Source: Caryophanon latum
GTDB taxonomy: Bacteria; Bacillota; Bacilli; Bacillales_A; Planococcaceae
Assembly (NCBI RefSeq): GCF_001700325.1
Contig: NZ_MATO01000030.1
Span: 1-64,000, forward strand
Length of the DNA stretch: 64,000 bases
Direction of reading: 5' to 3'
This document shows, piece after piece, positions 16,787 to 25,041 of the stretch; the first letter of the stretch is position 1; every line of letters begins with the position of its first letter. A program made the position numbers and the translations under genes. The notes under the pieces were generated by a model. The model saw only the letters and a list, made by a program, of their open reading frames with translations, ran no database searches and was not told the origin of the DNA.

Positions 16787-17561
16787 TTTTACCGTGTTGC
16801 TTCAAAAGGAATGGCGCGAGCATGTGCGCAATTATCGCATTCTTTGGCTACCGCTCGTTTTTTTACTGCTCGGCATGATGGACCCGCTAACGTATTATTT
16901 TATGGATGATTTATTACAGGCGGTCGGTAACTTACCAGAAGGCATGCAAATTACAATTCCAAAGGTGAGCGCGGTCGATATGATCGTTGCGACGGCAGGG
17001 CAGCTATTATCAATCGGCACAATTGTTTTTATCGCACTATATTGCGGCAGCATTAGCGGTGAGCGTAAAAATGGCACAGCGACGTTACTATACGTGCGAC
17101 CTGTTCACGGCGGCGTCATCTTTATGAGCAAGTGGGTAATGGCGGCGTTTATGGGAGCATTGACGACGTTTTGTGCAATCGCAGCAAGCGGCTATTATGC
17201 GGAAATTTTTTACGGGCAGCTGCCGATTGTACGAGTGGCGCTATTTGTCGGTATTTACTTCGTATTTTTACTTGCAGTCATTACGTTTACGTTAATGCTG
17301 AGCGCGTGGACGACGACTGCGATTGCGGCGGCAACTTCAATCGTTGTAATAATTGTCGGCATGATGCTCGATTCAATTATTGGTACGTACTGGGTGTATT
17401 CGCCGTTTAAGCTATCGGCATATGGCTTGCAGTACGTTGAAAGCGGCATCGTACCAGAGCAGCTCATGATGACGATGCTCGTAACAGGGGCGTTCATCGT
17501 CGTAAGCGGATTGCTCGGCATCGTGCTGACGCAACTGAATAAGCGCCAAACGAATGTGTAA
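16779..17561 (+). CDS. ABC transporter permease (YxlG/NosY-type)
   Basis: A 260-residue integral membrane protein with six hydrophobic segments and the conserved GSISGERKNGTATLLYVRPV loop of ABC-2/NosY permeases after the second helix. It overlaps the ATPase gene by 8 bases. I chose ATG 16779, nine bases after AAGGTGG, over GTG 16773, which is too close. It forms the membrane channel of the YxlFG-type exporter and is the last gene of the operon, ended by a strong bidirectional terminator. Confidence 0.88.
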   Translation: MRNFTVLLQKEWREHVRNYRILWLPLVFLLLGMMDPLTYYFMDDLLQAVGNLPEGMQITIPKVSAVDMIVATAGQLLSIGTIVFIALYCGSISGERKNGTATLLYVRPVHGGVIFMSKWVMAAFMGALTTFCAIAASGYYAEIFYGQLPIVRVALFVGIYFVFLLAVITFTLMLSAWTTTAIAAATSIVVIIVGMMLDSIIGTYWVYSPFKLSAYGLQYVESGIVPEQLMMTMLVTGAFIVVSGLLGIVLTQLNKRQTNV

Positions 17562-17566
17562 ATAAA

Positions 17567-17599
17567 ACGAGGCATGTGCGATTTTTGCACATGCCTCGT
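17567..17599. terminator. Bidirectional terminator
   Basis: A perfect 13-bp stem ACGAGGCATGTGC / GCACATGCCTCGT (17567-17579, 17587-17599) lies between the convergent permease and Usp-like genes. Confidence 0.8.
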
Positions 17600-17603
17600 T
17601 CGT

Positions 17604-18290
17604 TTACACGAATAAAATTTTCACTTTAGCTGGAATATTTTCAGGGTCTGTTACGAGCCCTTCTGCGATGTCGAGCTCATACGTTTTATTTTCAAACATA
17701 AATTTAAAAATACCGTTGTCAAAGTCGGTGCCGATCTCTTTAAAGAAAATCCCTTCGACTGATGTATGCTTCGGACAAGTGAATCCGATTTTAAACAGCT
17801 CGTCCGCTTGCTTCACTAAGTAAGCGTGCACGCCTTTTTCGTAGCGTTCGAACGGTTCGTGTGTGCCAGGGCGCTGCACCGAGACGATGTGGAAATCGAC
17901 GAACGGCACTTCACGTAGTAATACGTTAATGAAGGAGCCTTTCGTAATTTCCTCCCAGCGAGTTTGGGCGCTTTGACCGACGATAATTTGTGTAATGTTA
18001 TGCTTTTTTGCGACCTCACCGATTACTTTTGGCGTCGGGCGCTTTTCGTTATCTACAATGATAAATTCCTCTACTTGTAACTCCTCTGAAAGCTCTTTCC
18101 AGCGTTCAATGTAGCGTGACTTTTCCTCATCAAAATTATCTAGCGGGCTTGGGTCTACTGTTAAAATATACAGCGGACAATCTGCCATCGTCGCCATTTT
18201 ATGACCACGGCGTATTAAACGTTCACCATTTGCACCGTAATACACACATACTAAAATGGCTTCATCAATGCGACCTTTTGCAAACTTCAT
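17604..18290 (-). CDS. Universal-stress / KdpD-like nucleotide-binding protein
   Basis: A 228-residue soluble protein. Residues ~8-140 form a Usp fold like the cytoplasmic Usp module of KdpD: VCVYYGANGERLIRRGHKMA at the start, LYILTVDPSP, and a C-terminal ITQIIVGQSAQTRWEEI..GSFINVLLRE glycine/serine nucleotide-binding segment. The remaining ~85 residues are unassigned and may form a second small domain. The ATG at 18290 follows AAGAGGTG; the longer frame to 18329 has no ribosome site. The role is probably stress or signalling. No KdpD kinase or Kdp pump lies nearby. Confidence 0.75.
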   Translation of the reverse strand: MKFAKGRIDEAILVCVYYGANGERLIRRGHKMATMADCPLYILTVDPSPLDNFDEEKSRYIERWKELSEELQVEEFIIVDNEKRPTPKVIGEVAKKHNITQIIVGQSAQTRWEEITKGSFINVLLREVPFVDFHIVSVQRPGTHEPFERYEKGVHAYLVKQADELFKIGFTCPKHTSVEGIFFKEIGTDFDNGIFKFMFENKTYELDIAEGLVTDPENIPAKVKILFV

Positions 18291-18323
18291 CGCTTTGCAC
18301 CTCTTTTTATATTGATTAAAAAA

Positions 18324-18544
18324 TATCAAGCGTGTTCATTAGCTGTGCGATTATTCATATATATAGACGGTGAATGTATTTTAGCATTTTGTTCGTCGGC
18401 TCTCCACATCGAGGCAGGCTTTCCGCGGGCGTGGCTCGAGCTTGTAGTCTCTCGCTCACGCTTTTCCCGCAGGAGTCCGCCTCTTGTTTCGAGCCTCTTT
18501 CACATTCTAAATTTCAATCACCTTGTATATAGCTAATAAACACG
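18324..18544 (+). repeat. Remnant of a family B repeat carrying a nested family A element
   Basis: The left arm TATCAAGCGTGTTCATTAGC (18324-18343) matches the B1 left end with one change. The right arm GCTAATAAACACG (18532-18544) is nearly its reverse complement. A full family A element (18360-18531) sits between them. Confidence 0.6.
18360..18531 (+). mobile_element. Family A MITE-like repeat (copy A2)
   Basis: 172 bp, TATATAGACGGTGAATG at the left and an imperfect inverted match ending in TTGTATATA at the right. The body contains GGAGTCCGCCTCTTGTTTC and other GC-rich blocks shared with all copies. It is inserted into a family B remnant. Confidence 0.85.
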
Positions 18545-18657
18545 AGTGAAAAAACAGATAATATGTCTTCTTTTGTCATGCGGCGTTCGTCATGAACTGT
18601 TGTACTGTTAGTGTACCTTTAAAGTGTCGTTTTTCATACTTAAAGCAATTGTAAGCT

Positions 18658-18685
18658 AAAAATGCTGCTTAAATTTAGCATTTTT
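18658..18685. terminator. Orphan terminator-like hairpin
   Basis: AAAAATGCT (18658-18666) pairs with AGCATTTTT (18677-18685). It is A/T-flanked on both sides. No gene ends here, so it may close an unannotated transcript. The surrounding 18545-18877 otherwise holds nothing recognised. Confidence 0.4.
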
Positions 18686-18877
18686 CGAAATGATTCGTGG
18701 GAAAAATGGTGTTTTTTAGAGGATTATGACGTAATACAGCTGTTCAATGCGGATTGCATGAATTATGCAAAAATCACATGTTATACTATTTGTAGAGAAT
18801 GAACTTAGCAATTTTGATTTTAGTATAGCAATTTTGAGTAATTCCGCGCTGATTTTGTTAATTTTTTTTGCGCAATT

Positions 18878-18910
18878 GTTTGTGAAATATTTCGTCGGTA
18901 TTTCACAAAC
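18878..18910 (+). promoter_or_regulatory. Perfect 12-bp inverted repeat upstream of the Mrp operon
   Basis: GTTTGTGAAATA (18878-18889) and TATTTCACAAAC (18899-18910) are perfect inverses around a 9-base spacer, 110 bases before mrpA. There is no T-run after it, so an operator or leader structure is more likely than a terminator. Confidence 0.5.
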
Positions 18911-19020
18911 CCCCATTACAAAACGGTATATGGCTACTTATTATGCCAATCAGCGTTTCGTTAGTCAAGCTCCTAAAATTCATCTTTAGCAATCGATTCA
19001 ATGTTAGGAGGAAAAAAATT

Positions 19021-21429
19021 ATGATAATTAAATTGGCAGTGCTGTTGCCATTTTTTGCAGCAGCACTGATCCCGCTTGTGCATAAATTCATTAAGCGCGA
19101 GCAAATTGGTTGGTTTGTTTTAGCTGTGCCAATCATATTATTTGCATTGATTAGTTCGTACATCCCTCATACAGCTAACGGAAAAACATTCATCCATACG
19201 TTGGAGTGGATTCCGAGTCTCTCCATTAATTTCACCACATATTTAGATGGTTTAAGCATGATTTTCGGTTTACTCATTACCGGTGTTGGTAGCTTAGTTA
19301 TTTTGTATTCAAATTTCTATTTATCAGCGAAAGAATCATTGCATCACTTTTATTGTTACTTACTATTGTTTATGGGTGCGATGCTCGGAGTTGTGTTCTC
19401 TGACAACTTGCTCGTACTATATACGTTTTGGGAGCTAACAAGTGTTTCATCCTTCTTATTAATTGCGTTTTGGCATCACCGTAAAGCTTCTCGTGCAGGT
19501 GCGCGTAAGGCGATGGTTATTACCGTTTCAGGCGGCGTAGCGATGCTTGTCGGTTTTTTAATGTTATATGCGATGACGAATACGTTTAGCATTCGTGAGC
19601 TAGTCGCACAGGTTGATGTCATTCAGCAGCACGAGCTATTTATTCCGGCACTGCTTTGCGTATTGCTAGGGGCATTTACGAAATCCGCGCAGTTCCCGTT
19701 CCATATTTGGCTGCCTGATGCAATGGAAGCACCGACGCCAGTTAGTGCGTACTTACATTCGGCGACGATGGTGAAGGCGGGGATTTATTTAGTTGCGCGT
19801 ATGACGCCGATTTTTGGCGGGGCAGAAACGTGGTTTTGGCTCGTGACGTCGGTCGGGCTATTGACGCTCATTTGGGGCTCATTCAATGCGGTGCGTCAAA
19901 ACGATTTAAAGGCGTTGCTTGCGTATTCGACGGTCAGTCAGCTCGGCTTAATTATGAGCTTGTTTGGCATAGGTTCGCTCGCACTAGCATTTGACTTTTC
20001 GGAAGAGCTCACACCGGTTTTTGCGCTAGCAGGGTTTACGGCGCTGTTTCATTTAATGAATCACTCGACGTTTAAAGGTGCGTTATTTATGATGGTCGGT
20101 ATTGTGGATCATGAAGTTGGTACGCGTGATTTACGTCGACTCGGTGGGCTGTTGCCATTTATGCCATTAACGTTTTCGATTGCATTAATTGGCGCATTTG
20201 CGATGGCAGGCTTGCCACCATTTAACGGCTTTTTAAGCAAGGAAATGTTCTTTACCGCGGTGACGAGCTTGCAGCATTTTGACGTGTTTTCACTTGAGAG
20301 CGCGGTCGTTTGGATGCCGATTGTGGCATGGCTTGCGAGTGTGTTCACATTTGTGTATTCGATGATTATTATTTTCAAAACGTTTTTCGGGAAATATCAC
20401 CCCGAGCGTTTAGATAAAGAGCCGCACGAAGCCCCGTTTGGTATGCTTGTATCACCGTTTATTTTATGTGCGCTTGTCGTGCTTATTTTCTTCTTCCCGA
20501 ACGTGCTTGCACATTACGTGTTACAGCCGGCGCTTGCGAGTGTGTATCCGACGTTGCCACTAGATGCGATTACGCCGCACATTTCTCCGTGGCACGGCTT
20601 TAATTTAGAGCTGTTTATGACGCTTGGTGTCATTGTGCTTGGCATTGTGCTGTACAAAACGAAACGTTACTGGTCGTACGTATATACGTTTTTGCAGCCG
20701 CGACATTCGTTTAACGCGCTGTATGAATGGATTGTAACGACGACTGAAAACACATCACAGCGCGTGACGAACAAATATATGAACGGTTATTTAGTGCATT
20801 ATTTTACGTATATTTACATCATCTTTTTAGCGGTTATTGGCGGCTATTTCGTCATGTCTGGCGCATTTAACTTTGATCCGTCTACTGATTCAAAGGTTGA
20901 AACGTATGAGCTAATGCTTGTATGTATCGTCGCGTGTGCTGCGGTGTCGCTACTATTTGCGAAGTCGCGCTTATCATCTGTATTGATTACCGGCTTAATT
21001 GGCTATAGTGTAGGCTTCTTCTTCATTATTTTCCGCGCTCCGGATTTAGCGTTAACACAACTCGTTGTGGAATCGGTAACGACTGCGCTGTTTTTAGTAT
21101 CGTTTAAATATTTACCGAACATTAAGCCAGAGCCATCAGCGGCGAGTACAAAATGGCGCAATGCAATCATTTCTGTGGCGGTCGGTAGCTTAGTAACAAT
21201 CATCGGCTTAACGATCGTGAACTACGACAAGTTCGAACCAATTTCGAAGTACTTTGAAAATTCGTATGAGCTAGCAGGCGGTAAAAATATCGTAAACGCC
21301 ATTTTAGGTGACTTCCGTGCGTTCGATACGATGCTTGAAGTCGTCGTGCTATTTATTGCGGGCTTAGGTGTGTATACGCTCATTAAGCTGCGCGGACGAA
21401 AGGAGGCGGCGGACATTGAAAATAAATGA
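19021..21429 (+). CDS. mrpA: Mrp Na+/H+ antiporter subunit A
   Basis: An 802-residue polytopic membrane protein, the size of Bacillus MrpA. It is homologous to the NuoL/ND5 subunit of complex I fused to a MrpB-like tail. The TFWELTSVSSFLLIAFWHHR region, the HSATMVKAGIYL segment with conserved Lys, and HSTFKGALFM are the antiporter signatures. The ATG at 19021 follows TTAGGAGGA; an in-frame ATG at 18943 has no ribosome site. It is the first gene of the seven-gene mrp operon, whose products form one hetero-oligomeric Na+/H+ antiporter for pH and salt homeostasis. Confidence 0.96.
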   Translation: MIIKLAVLLPFFAAALIPLVHKFIKREQIGWFVLAVPIILFALISSYIPHTANGKTFIHTLEWIPSLSINFTTYLDGLSMIFGLLITGVGSLVILYSNFYLSAKESLHHFYCYLLLFMGAMLGVVFSDNLLVLYTFWELTSVSSFLLIAFWHHRKASRAGARKAMVITVSGGVAMLVGFLMLYAMTNTFSIRELVAQVDVIQQHELFIPALLCVLLGAFTKSAQFPFHIWLPDAMEAPTPVSAYLHSATMVKAGIYLVARMTPIFGGAETWFWLVTSVGLLTLIWGSFNAVRQNDLKALLAYSTVSQLGLIMSLFGIGSLALAFDFSEELTPVFALAGFTALFHLMNHSTFKGALFMMVGIVDHEVGTRDLRRLGGLLPFMPLTFSIALIGAFAMAGLPPFNGFLSKEMFFTAVTSLQHFDVFSLESAVVWMPIVAWLASVFTFVYSMIIIFKTFFGKYHPERLDKEPHEAPFGMLVSPFILCALVVLIFFFPNVLAHYVLQPALASVYPTLPLDAITPHISPWHGFNLELFMTLGVIVLGIVLYKTKRYWSYVYTFLQPRHSFNALYEWIVTTTENTSQRVTNKYMNGYLVHYFTYIYIIFLAVIGGYFVMSGAFNFDPSTDSKVETYELMLVCIVACAAVSLLFAKSRLSSVLITGLIGYSVGFFFIIFRAPDLALTQLVVESVTTALFLVSFKYLPNIKPEPSAASTKWRNAIISVAVGSLVTIIGLTIVNYDKFEPISKYFENSYELAGGKNIVNAILGDFRAFDTMLEVVVLFIAGLGVYTLIKLRGRKEAADIENK

Positions 21430-21847
21430 TGTCATTTTACGTACAGTCGTAAAAGCAGTCGTCTTCATCGTATTAACGCTCGGCATTTATTTATTTTTTG
21501 CTGGGCATAATGCTCCAGGGGGCGGCTTTATCGGCGGCCTTGTGCTTGCGTCGGCAGTCGTGCTCATGTATTTAGCGTACGACATCGAAACGGTACAAAA
21601 GACGATGCCGTTTGACTTTAAAAAAATAGCGGCTATTGGGGTGCTGCTGGCGACAGGTACGGCGATTGGTTCAGTGCTATTTGATGTGCCGTTTTTATCG
21701 CATACAGATGCGTACTACAACTTGCCGCTTCTTGGCAAAACGCATTTAACGACTGTAACCATTTTTGAAGCGGGCGTAGCACTTACTGTTGTCGGTGTCG
21801 TCGTAACGATTATTTTAAGTATTAGTGAAGAGGGGGAGGAGCAATAA
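21416..21847 (+). CDS. mrpB: Mrp Na+/H+ antiporter subunit B
   Basis: A 143-residue membrane subunit, the same length as Bacillus MrpB, with four hydrophobic segments and the conserved GHNAPGGGFIGGL motif at about residues 30-42. The start is TTG at 21416 with AAGGAGG upstream, 14 bases inside mrpA, so the two are translationally coupled. Confidence 0.93.
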   Translation: MKINDVILRTVVKAVVFIVLTLGIYLFFAGHNAPGGGFIGGLVLASAVVLMYLAYDIETVQKTMPFDFKKIAAIGVLLATGTAIGSVLFDVPFLSHTDAYYNLPLLGKTHLTTVTIFEAGVALTVVGVVVTIILSISEEGEEQ

Positions 21848-22185
21848 TGGAATCGGTTATGGTCATTTTAGTCGGTGTACTTGTCGCCGTTGCAACGTAT
21901 TTAATTCTCTCCCGTAATATGATTCGCGTCATTTTAGGAACGGCGCTATTATCTCATGCGGTGCACTTGCTCATTTTAACGATGGGTAGCTTGAAAAAAG
22001 GGAACGTGCCATTGCTGAGTGATTCGGATGGACCGTACACTGATGCGTTGCCACAGGCGCTTATTTTAACTGCAATCGTCATTAGCTTTGCTGTAACGGC
22101 GTTCGTGCTCGTGCTCGCTTTCCGCACGTACGGCACGAATAAGACGGACGATTTGCAAGAACTGCGAGGTAATGCAGATGAGTAA
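21847..22185 (+). CDS. mrpC: Mrp Na+/H+ antiporter subunit C
   Basis: 112 residues with three membrane helices, homologous to NuoK of complex I. Conserved segments include RNMIRVILGTALLSHAVHL and the DALPQALILTAIVISFA region typical of MrpC. Its start overlaps the mrpB stop (TAATG at 21844-21849), and its end overlaps mrpD by a few codons. Confidence 0.94.
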   Translation: MESVMVILVGVLVAVATYLILSRNMIRVILGTALLSHAVHLLILTMGSLKKGNVPLLSDSDGPYTDALPQALILTAIVISFAVTAFVLVLAFRTYGTNKTDDLQELRGNADE

Positions 22186-23662
22186 TTTATTAATCGCGCC
22201 GATGATCCTGCCGATTATGACGGCGGTTATTTTAGTATTTTTGCGTGGCAATGTACGCGTGCAACGTTTAATGACGCTCGTGACGCTTATTGTCGTGCTC
22301 ATCATTAGTTTATTTTTATTAATGGAAGTAGAAGCATACGGCATTATGCGCTTAGATTTTAGTGGTTGGCTACCGCCGTACGGAATTTTATTTGTCGGTG
22401 ATGCATTTGCATTGCTGCTTGTAACGGTTGCAACAGTTGTGACGATTGCGTGCTCTATTTATGCGTTTTCGACAATTGGCGAGGCGCATGAAAACATGTT
22501 CTTTTACTCGTTTGTGCTCATGCTTGTCGCAGGAGTGAACGGCTCATTTTTAACGGGGGATATTTTCAATTTGTTCGTCTGTTTTGAGGTGATGCTGCTT
22601 GCGTCATACGTGTTAGTGGCGCTTGGCGGTGGGAAACGTCAGCTACGCGAATCGTTAAAGTACGTGCTCATTAACGTCGTGGCGTCTTGGATGTTTTTAG
22701 TGGCGCTTGCGTATTTATACGGCGCGATTGGCACGCTGAACATGGCACATATTGCGACGCGTGTAGCGGAAGTTGGGCAAGACCCAGTGCTGACGACGAT
22801 TTCACTCGTATTTTTAATTGTATTTAGCTTAAAGGCGGGGTTACTGCTCTTCTTCTGGTTACCGGGCTCGTACAGTGTGCCACCGACGTCAGTAGCAGCA
22901 CTGTTTGCGGCGCTCCTTACGAAAGTCGGCATGTACGCGATTATTCGTACGTTTACGCTTATGTTCCCGCATAATCAAGAAGTGACACATGCGATTATTG
23001 CAATCATGGCGGTGTTAACGCTTATCGCAGGCATGGCAGGAGCGATGGGTGGACGCGACGTCAAGACGATTGCGACATATAACGTGTTGATTGGCGTTGG
23101 CTTCATTATGCTCGGGCTTGCGATTGCGAATGAGCAGGCGTTTATGGGCGTTGTGTATTACTTAATGCATGATATGGTCGCAAAGGCGATGCTGTTTTTA
23201 TGTGTTGGCATGATGATTTATTTAACAGGTGAGACGGTCGTGAAAAATATGTCCGGCTTAATTCGAAACTATCCGGTATTTGGCTGGCTATATTTTGTCG
23301 CGTTATGTGCGCTCGTTGGCATTCCGCCGCTTAGTGGCTTCGTCGGTAAAATTTTAATTGGTCAAGGGGCGATTACAAGCGGCGATTACGTGCTGCTAGC
23401 GGTCGGATTTATTTCAAGCATTGCGGTGCTATATTCATTACTGCGCATTTTCTTAGCTTCATTTTTTGGCGAGACGATTATCGTGCTAGAGGATGAAGTG
23501 CCAATTCGTAAAGGGATGATGGGCTCGTTAATAATGTTAACAGCGTGCATGATCTTTTTAGGGCTAGGCGCCAACTATATGATGCCGTTTGTCGAAGCTG
23601 CAGCGGCTGTCCTTGTAGACCCATCGATTTATATTGATGCGGTATTACGAGGCAACGAATGA
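22178..23662 (+). CDS. mrpD: Mrp Na+/H+ antiporter subunit D
   Basis: A 494-residue proton-translocating antiporter subunit homologous to NuoM/NuoN. Motifs include NGSFLTGDIFNLFVCFEVMLL with the conserved Glu, FWLPGSYSVPPTSVAALFA and MHDMVAKAMLFL with the conserved Lys. I chose the ATG at 22178, because GCGAGG lies about 7 bases upstream; the ATG at 22172 is too close. It overlaps mrpC by 8 bases. Confidence 0.94.
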   Translation: MSNLLIAPMILPIMTAVILVFLRGNVRVQRLMTLVTLIVVLIISLFLLMEVEAYGIMRLDFSGWLPPYGILFVGDAFALLLVTVATVVTIACSIYAFSTIGEAHENMFFYSFVLMLVAGVNGSFLTGDIFNLFVCFEVMLLASYVLVALGGGKRQLRESLKYVLINVVASWMFLVALAYLYGAIGTLNMAHIATRVAEVGQDPVLTTISLVFLIVFSLKAGLLLFFWLPGSYSVPPTSVAALFAALLTKVGMYAIIRTFTLMFPHNQEVTHAIIAIMAVLTLIAGMAGAMGGRDVKTIATYNVLIGVGFIMLGLAIANEQAFMGVVYYLMHDMVAKAMLFLCVGMMIYLTGETVVKNMSGLIRNYPVFGWLYFVALCALVGIPPLSGFVGKILIGQGAITSGDYVLLAVGFISSIAVLYSLLRIFLASFFGETIIVLEDEVPIRKGMMGSLIMLTACMIFLGLGANYMMPFVEAAAAVLVDPSIYIDAVLRGNE

Positions 23663-23674
23663 TGAGGTGAGCGC

Positions 23675-24154
23675 ATGGTACAATTTATTTTAAATTTAGT
23701 GATCGCCTTGCTTTGGGTGTTGCTAAAAGATGAAGATTATTTCAAAGTATCGACGTTTATTGCAGGCTACTTAGTCGGCATCGTCATTTTATATATTATG
23801 CATCGCTTTTACGGCACGCGCTTTTATTTACGCCGCGTGTGGTGCATCATCTCGCTTATTTGGATGTTCATTGCGGAGTTGTTGTCATCGAGCGTGTCGG
23901 TTATGCGCCAAGTCGTGACGCCGAACTTAAACATTAAGCCGGGCATTTTCACGTATGAGACGAGTTTGCGAGGTGACTGGGAAATTACGGCACTGGCGTT
24001 GCTGCTGACGCTTACGCCGGGATCGGTTGTGATGGAAGTGTCAGAGGAGGGCAATGTGTTTTACATTCACGCTATGGATATGGAAGAGACGAAAGATCAA
24101 GTGCTGCGTTCGATTGCGCGCTTTGAACGAGCGATTTTGGAGGTGACGCGTTAA
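23675..24154 (+). CDS. mrpE: Mrp Na+/H+ antiporter subunit E
   Basis: 159 residues, like Bacillus MrpE (158). It has N-terminal helices followed by a cytoplasmic domain with the conserved SVSVMRQVVTPNLNIKPGIF and LTLTPGSVVMEVSE segments. It is needed for antiporter assembly in Bacillus. GAGGTGAGC precedes the ATG at 23675. The last base of its stop is the first base of mrpF. Confidence 0.94.
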   Translation: MVQFILNLVIALLWVLLKDEDYFKVSTFIAGYLVGIVILYIMHRFYGTRFYLRRVWCIISLIWMFIAELLSSSVSVMRQVVTPNLNIKPGIFTYETSLRGDWEITALALLLTLTPGSVVMEVSEEGNVFYIHAMDMEETKDQVLRSIARFERAILEVTR

Positions 24155-24438
24155 TGATGGAAAAAGTATTATTGCTTGCACTTGTATTATTTATTGTGGC
24201 AATTGCATTGTCGTTATATCGTCTAGTCATTGGACCGTCACAGCCAGACCGTGCGATTGCGCTCGATACAGTCGGTGTAAACTTGCTGTCGGCTATTGCA
24301 ATTGTATCGGTATTACTCAGCACGAAAGCGTTTTTAGATGCGATTTTAATTTTAGGCATTTTATCGTTTATCGGCACAATTTCCTTCTCGAAATATATCG
24401 AAAGGGGTGTGCTAATTGAGCGTAAACGAAATGATTGA
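24154..24438 (+). CDS. mrpF: Mrp Na+/H+ antiporter subunit F
   Basis: 94 residues with three membrane helices and the conserved RLVIGPSQPDRAIALDTVGV segment between the first two. The start ATG 24154 (taATGATG) has GGAGG 10 bases upstream. In Bacillus this subunit is also linked to cholate efflux (MnhF/MrpF). Confidence 0.93.
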   Translation: MMEKVLLLALVLFIVAIALSLYRLVIGPSQPDRAIALDTVGVNLLSAIAIVSVLLSTKAFLDAILILGILSFIGTISFSKYIERGVLIERKRND

Positions 24439-24775
24439 ATGGATTGCAGTTGGCATGATTTTGCTTGCGTCGATCGTTGCGGTGCTTAGTGCAATCGGTA
24501 TGATTCGCTTGCCGGACGTGTACACACGCTCGCATGCGGCAACGAAAAGCGCCACGCTATCTGTATTAATGTGCTTGCTCGGGGCGTTCATTCACTTTTG
24601 GTTAACGGACGGTTACATTAGTATTCGTTTGCTGCTTGGCATTATTTTCGTCTTTATGACGGCGCCAGTTGCAGGGCATTTAGTATGTCGAGCGGCGTAT
24701 CGTTCGCGCGTGCCACTTGCTGAGGAGTCAGAAGAGGACGAATTAAAGAGCGTATTATTTAAAGATGAACGTTAA
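24416..24775 (+). CDS. mrpG: Mrp Na+/H+ antiporter subunit G
   Basis: 119 residues with three hydrophobic segments and the MrpG signature GMIRLPDVYTRSHAATKSATL. It starts with TTG at 24416 inside mrpF, preceded by AAAGGGGTG. It is the last gene of the operon. The operon terminator (24794-24830) lies inside a cluster of DnaA boxes. Confidence 0.93.
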   Translation: MSVNEMIEWIAVGMILLASIVAVLSAIGMIRLPDVYTRSHAATKSATLSVLMCLLGAFIHFWLTDGYISIRLLLGIIFVFMTAPVAGHLVCRAAYRSRVPLAEESEEDELKSVLFKDER

Positions 24776-24778
24776 AAC

Positions 24779-24924
24779 TGTGGATAACTTTTGAAAAACG
24801 CATTGCGGGCTTGCTCGTAATGCGTTTTTTGCTGTGGATAATGCAAAAAGCTGTGCATAATGGGGATAACTTTGTGGATAACAGAAAATTCACGCAAAAA
24901 AATTCGGTGCAACATTGTGGATAA
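24779..24924 (+). other. Cluster of six DnaA-box-like sites, all in one orientation
   Basis: TGTGGATAA (the reverse complement of the DnaA box TTATCCACA) occurs at 24779-24787, 24833-24841, 24873-24881 and 24916-24924. TGTGCATAA, also a fit to TTATNCACA, is at 24852-24860, and TGGGGATAA, with one mismatch, is at 24861-24869. No dnaA/dnaN lies here, so this is not the usual oriC setting. A DnaA-titrating or DnaA-responsive locus, like the B. subtilis DnaA box clusters, is the best reading. Confidence 0.8.
24794..24830 (+). terminator. Terminator of the mrp operon
   Basis: AAAAACGCATT (24794-24804) pairs with AATGCGTTTTT (24819-24829), with further wobble pairing inside. It is located between DnaA boxes 1 and 2. 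Confidence 0.8.
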
Positions 24925-25041
24925 CTGACGCGTCACAAAATTGTAATGCACTTGACGCATTTATGTACTTGCGAGCGTCGAATGAAATGCCTATTATTAA
25001 GTACATTGCGAAACATATCGAACAGAAAAGAGCGGTTCTTA

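Noticed and set aside
18765-18989. 74-codon open frame before mrpA
   Set aside because: It overlaps the inverted repeat and the leader, has no ribosome site and shows A/T-driven composition.
24779-24924. Chromosomal origin oriC
   Set aside because: The DnaA boxes are there, but no dnaA, dnaN, rpmH or A/T-rich unwinding region of the usual kind is beside them.
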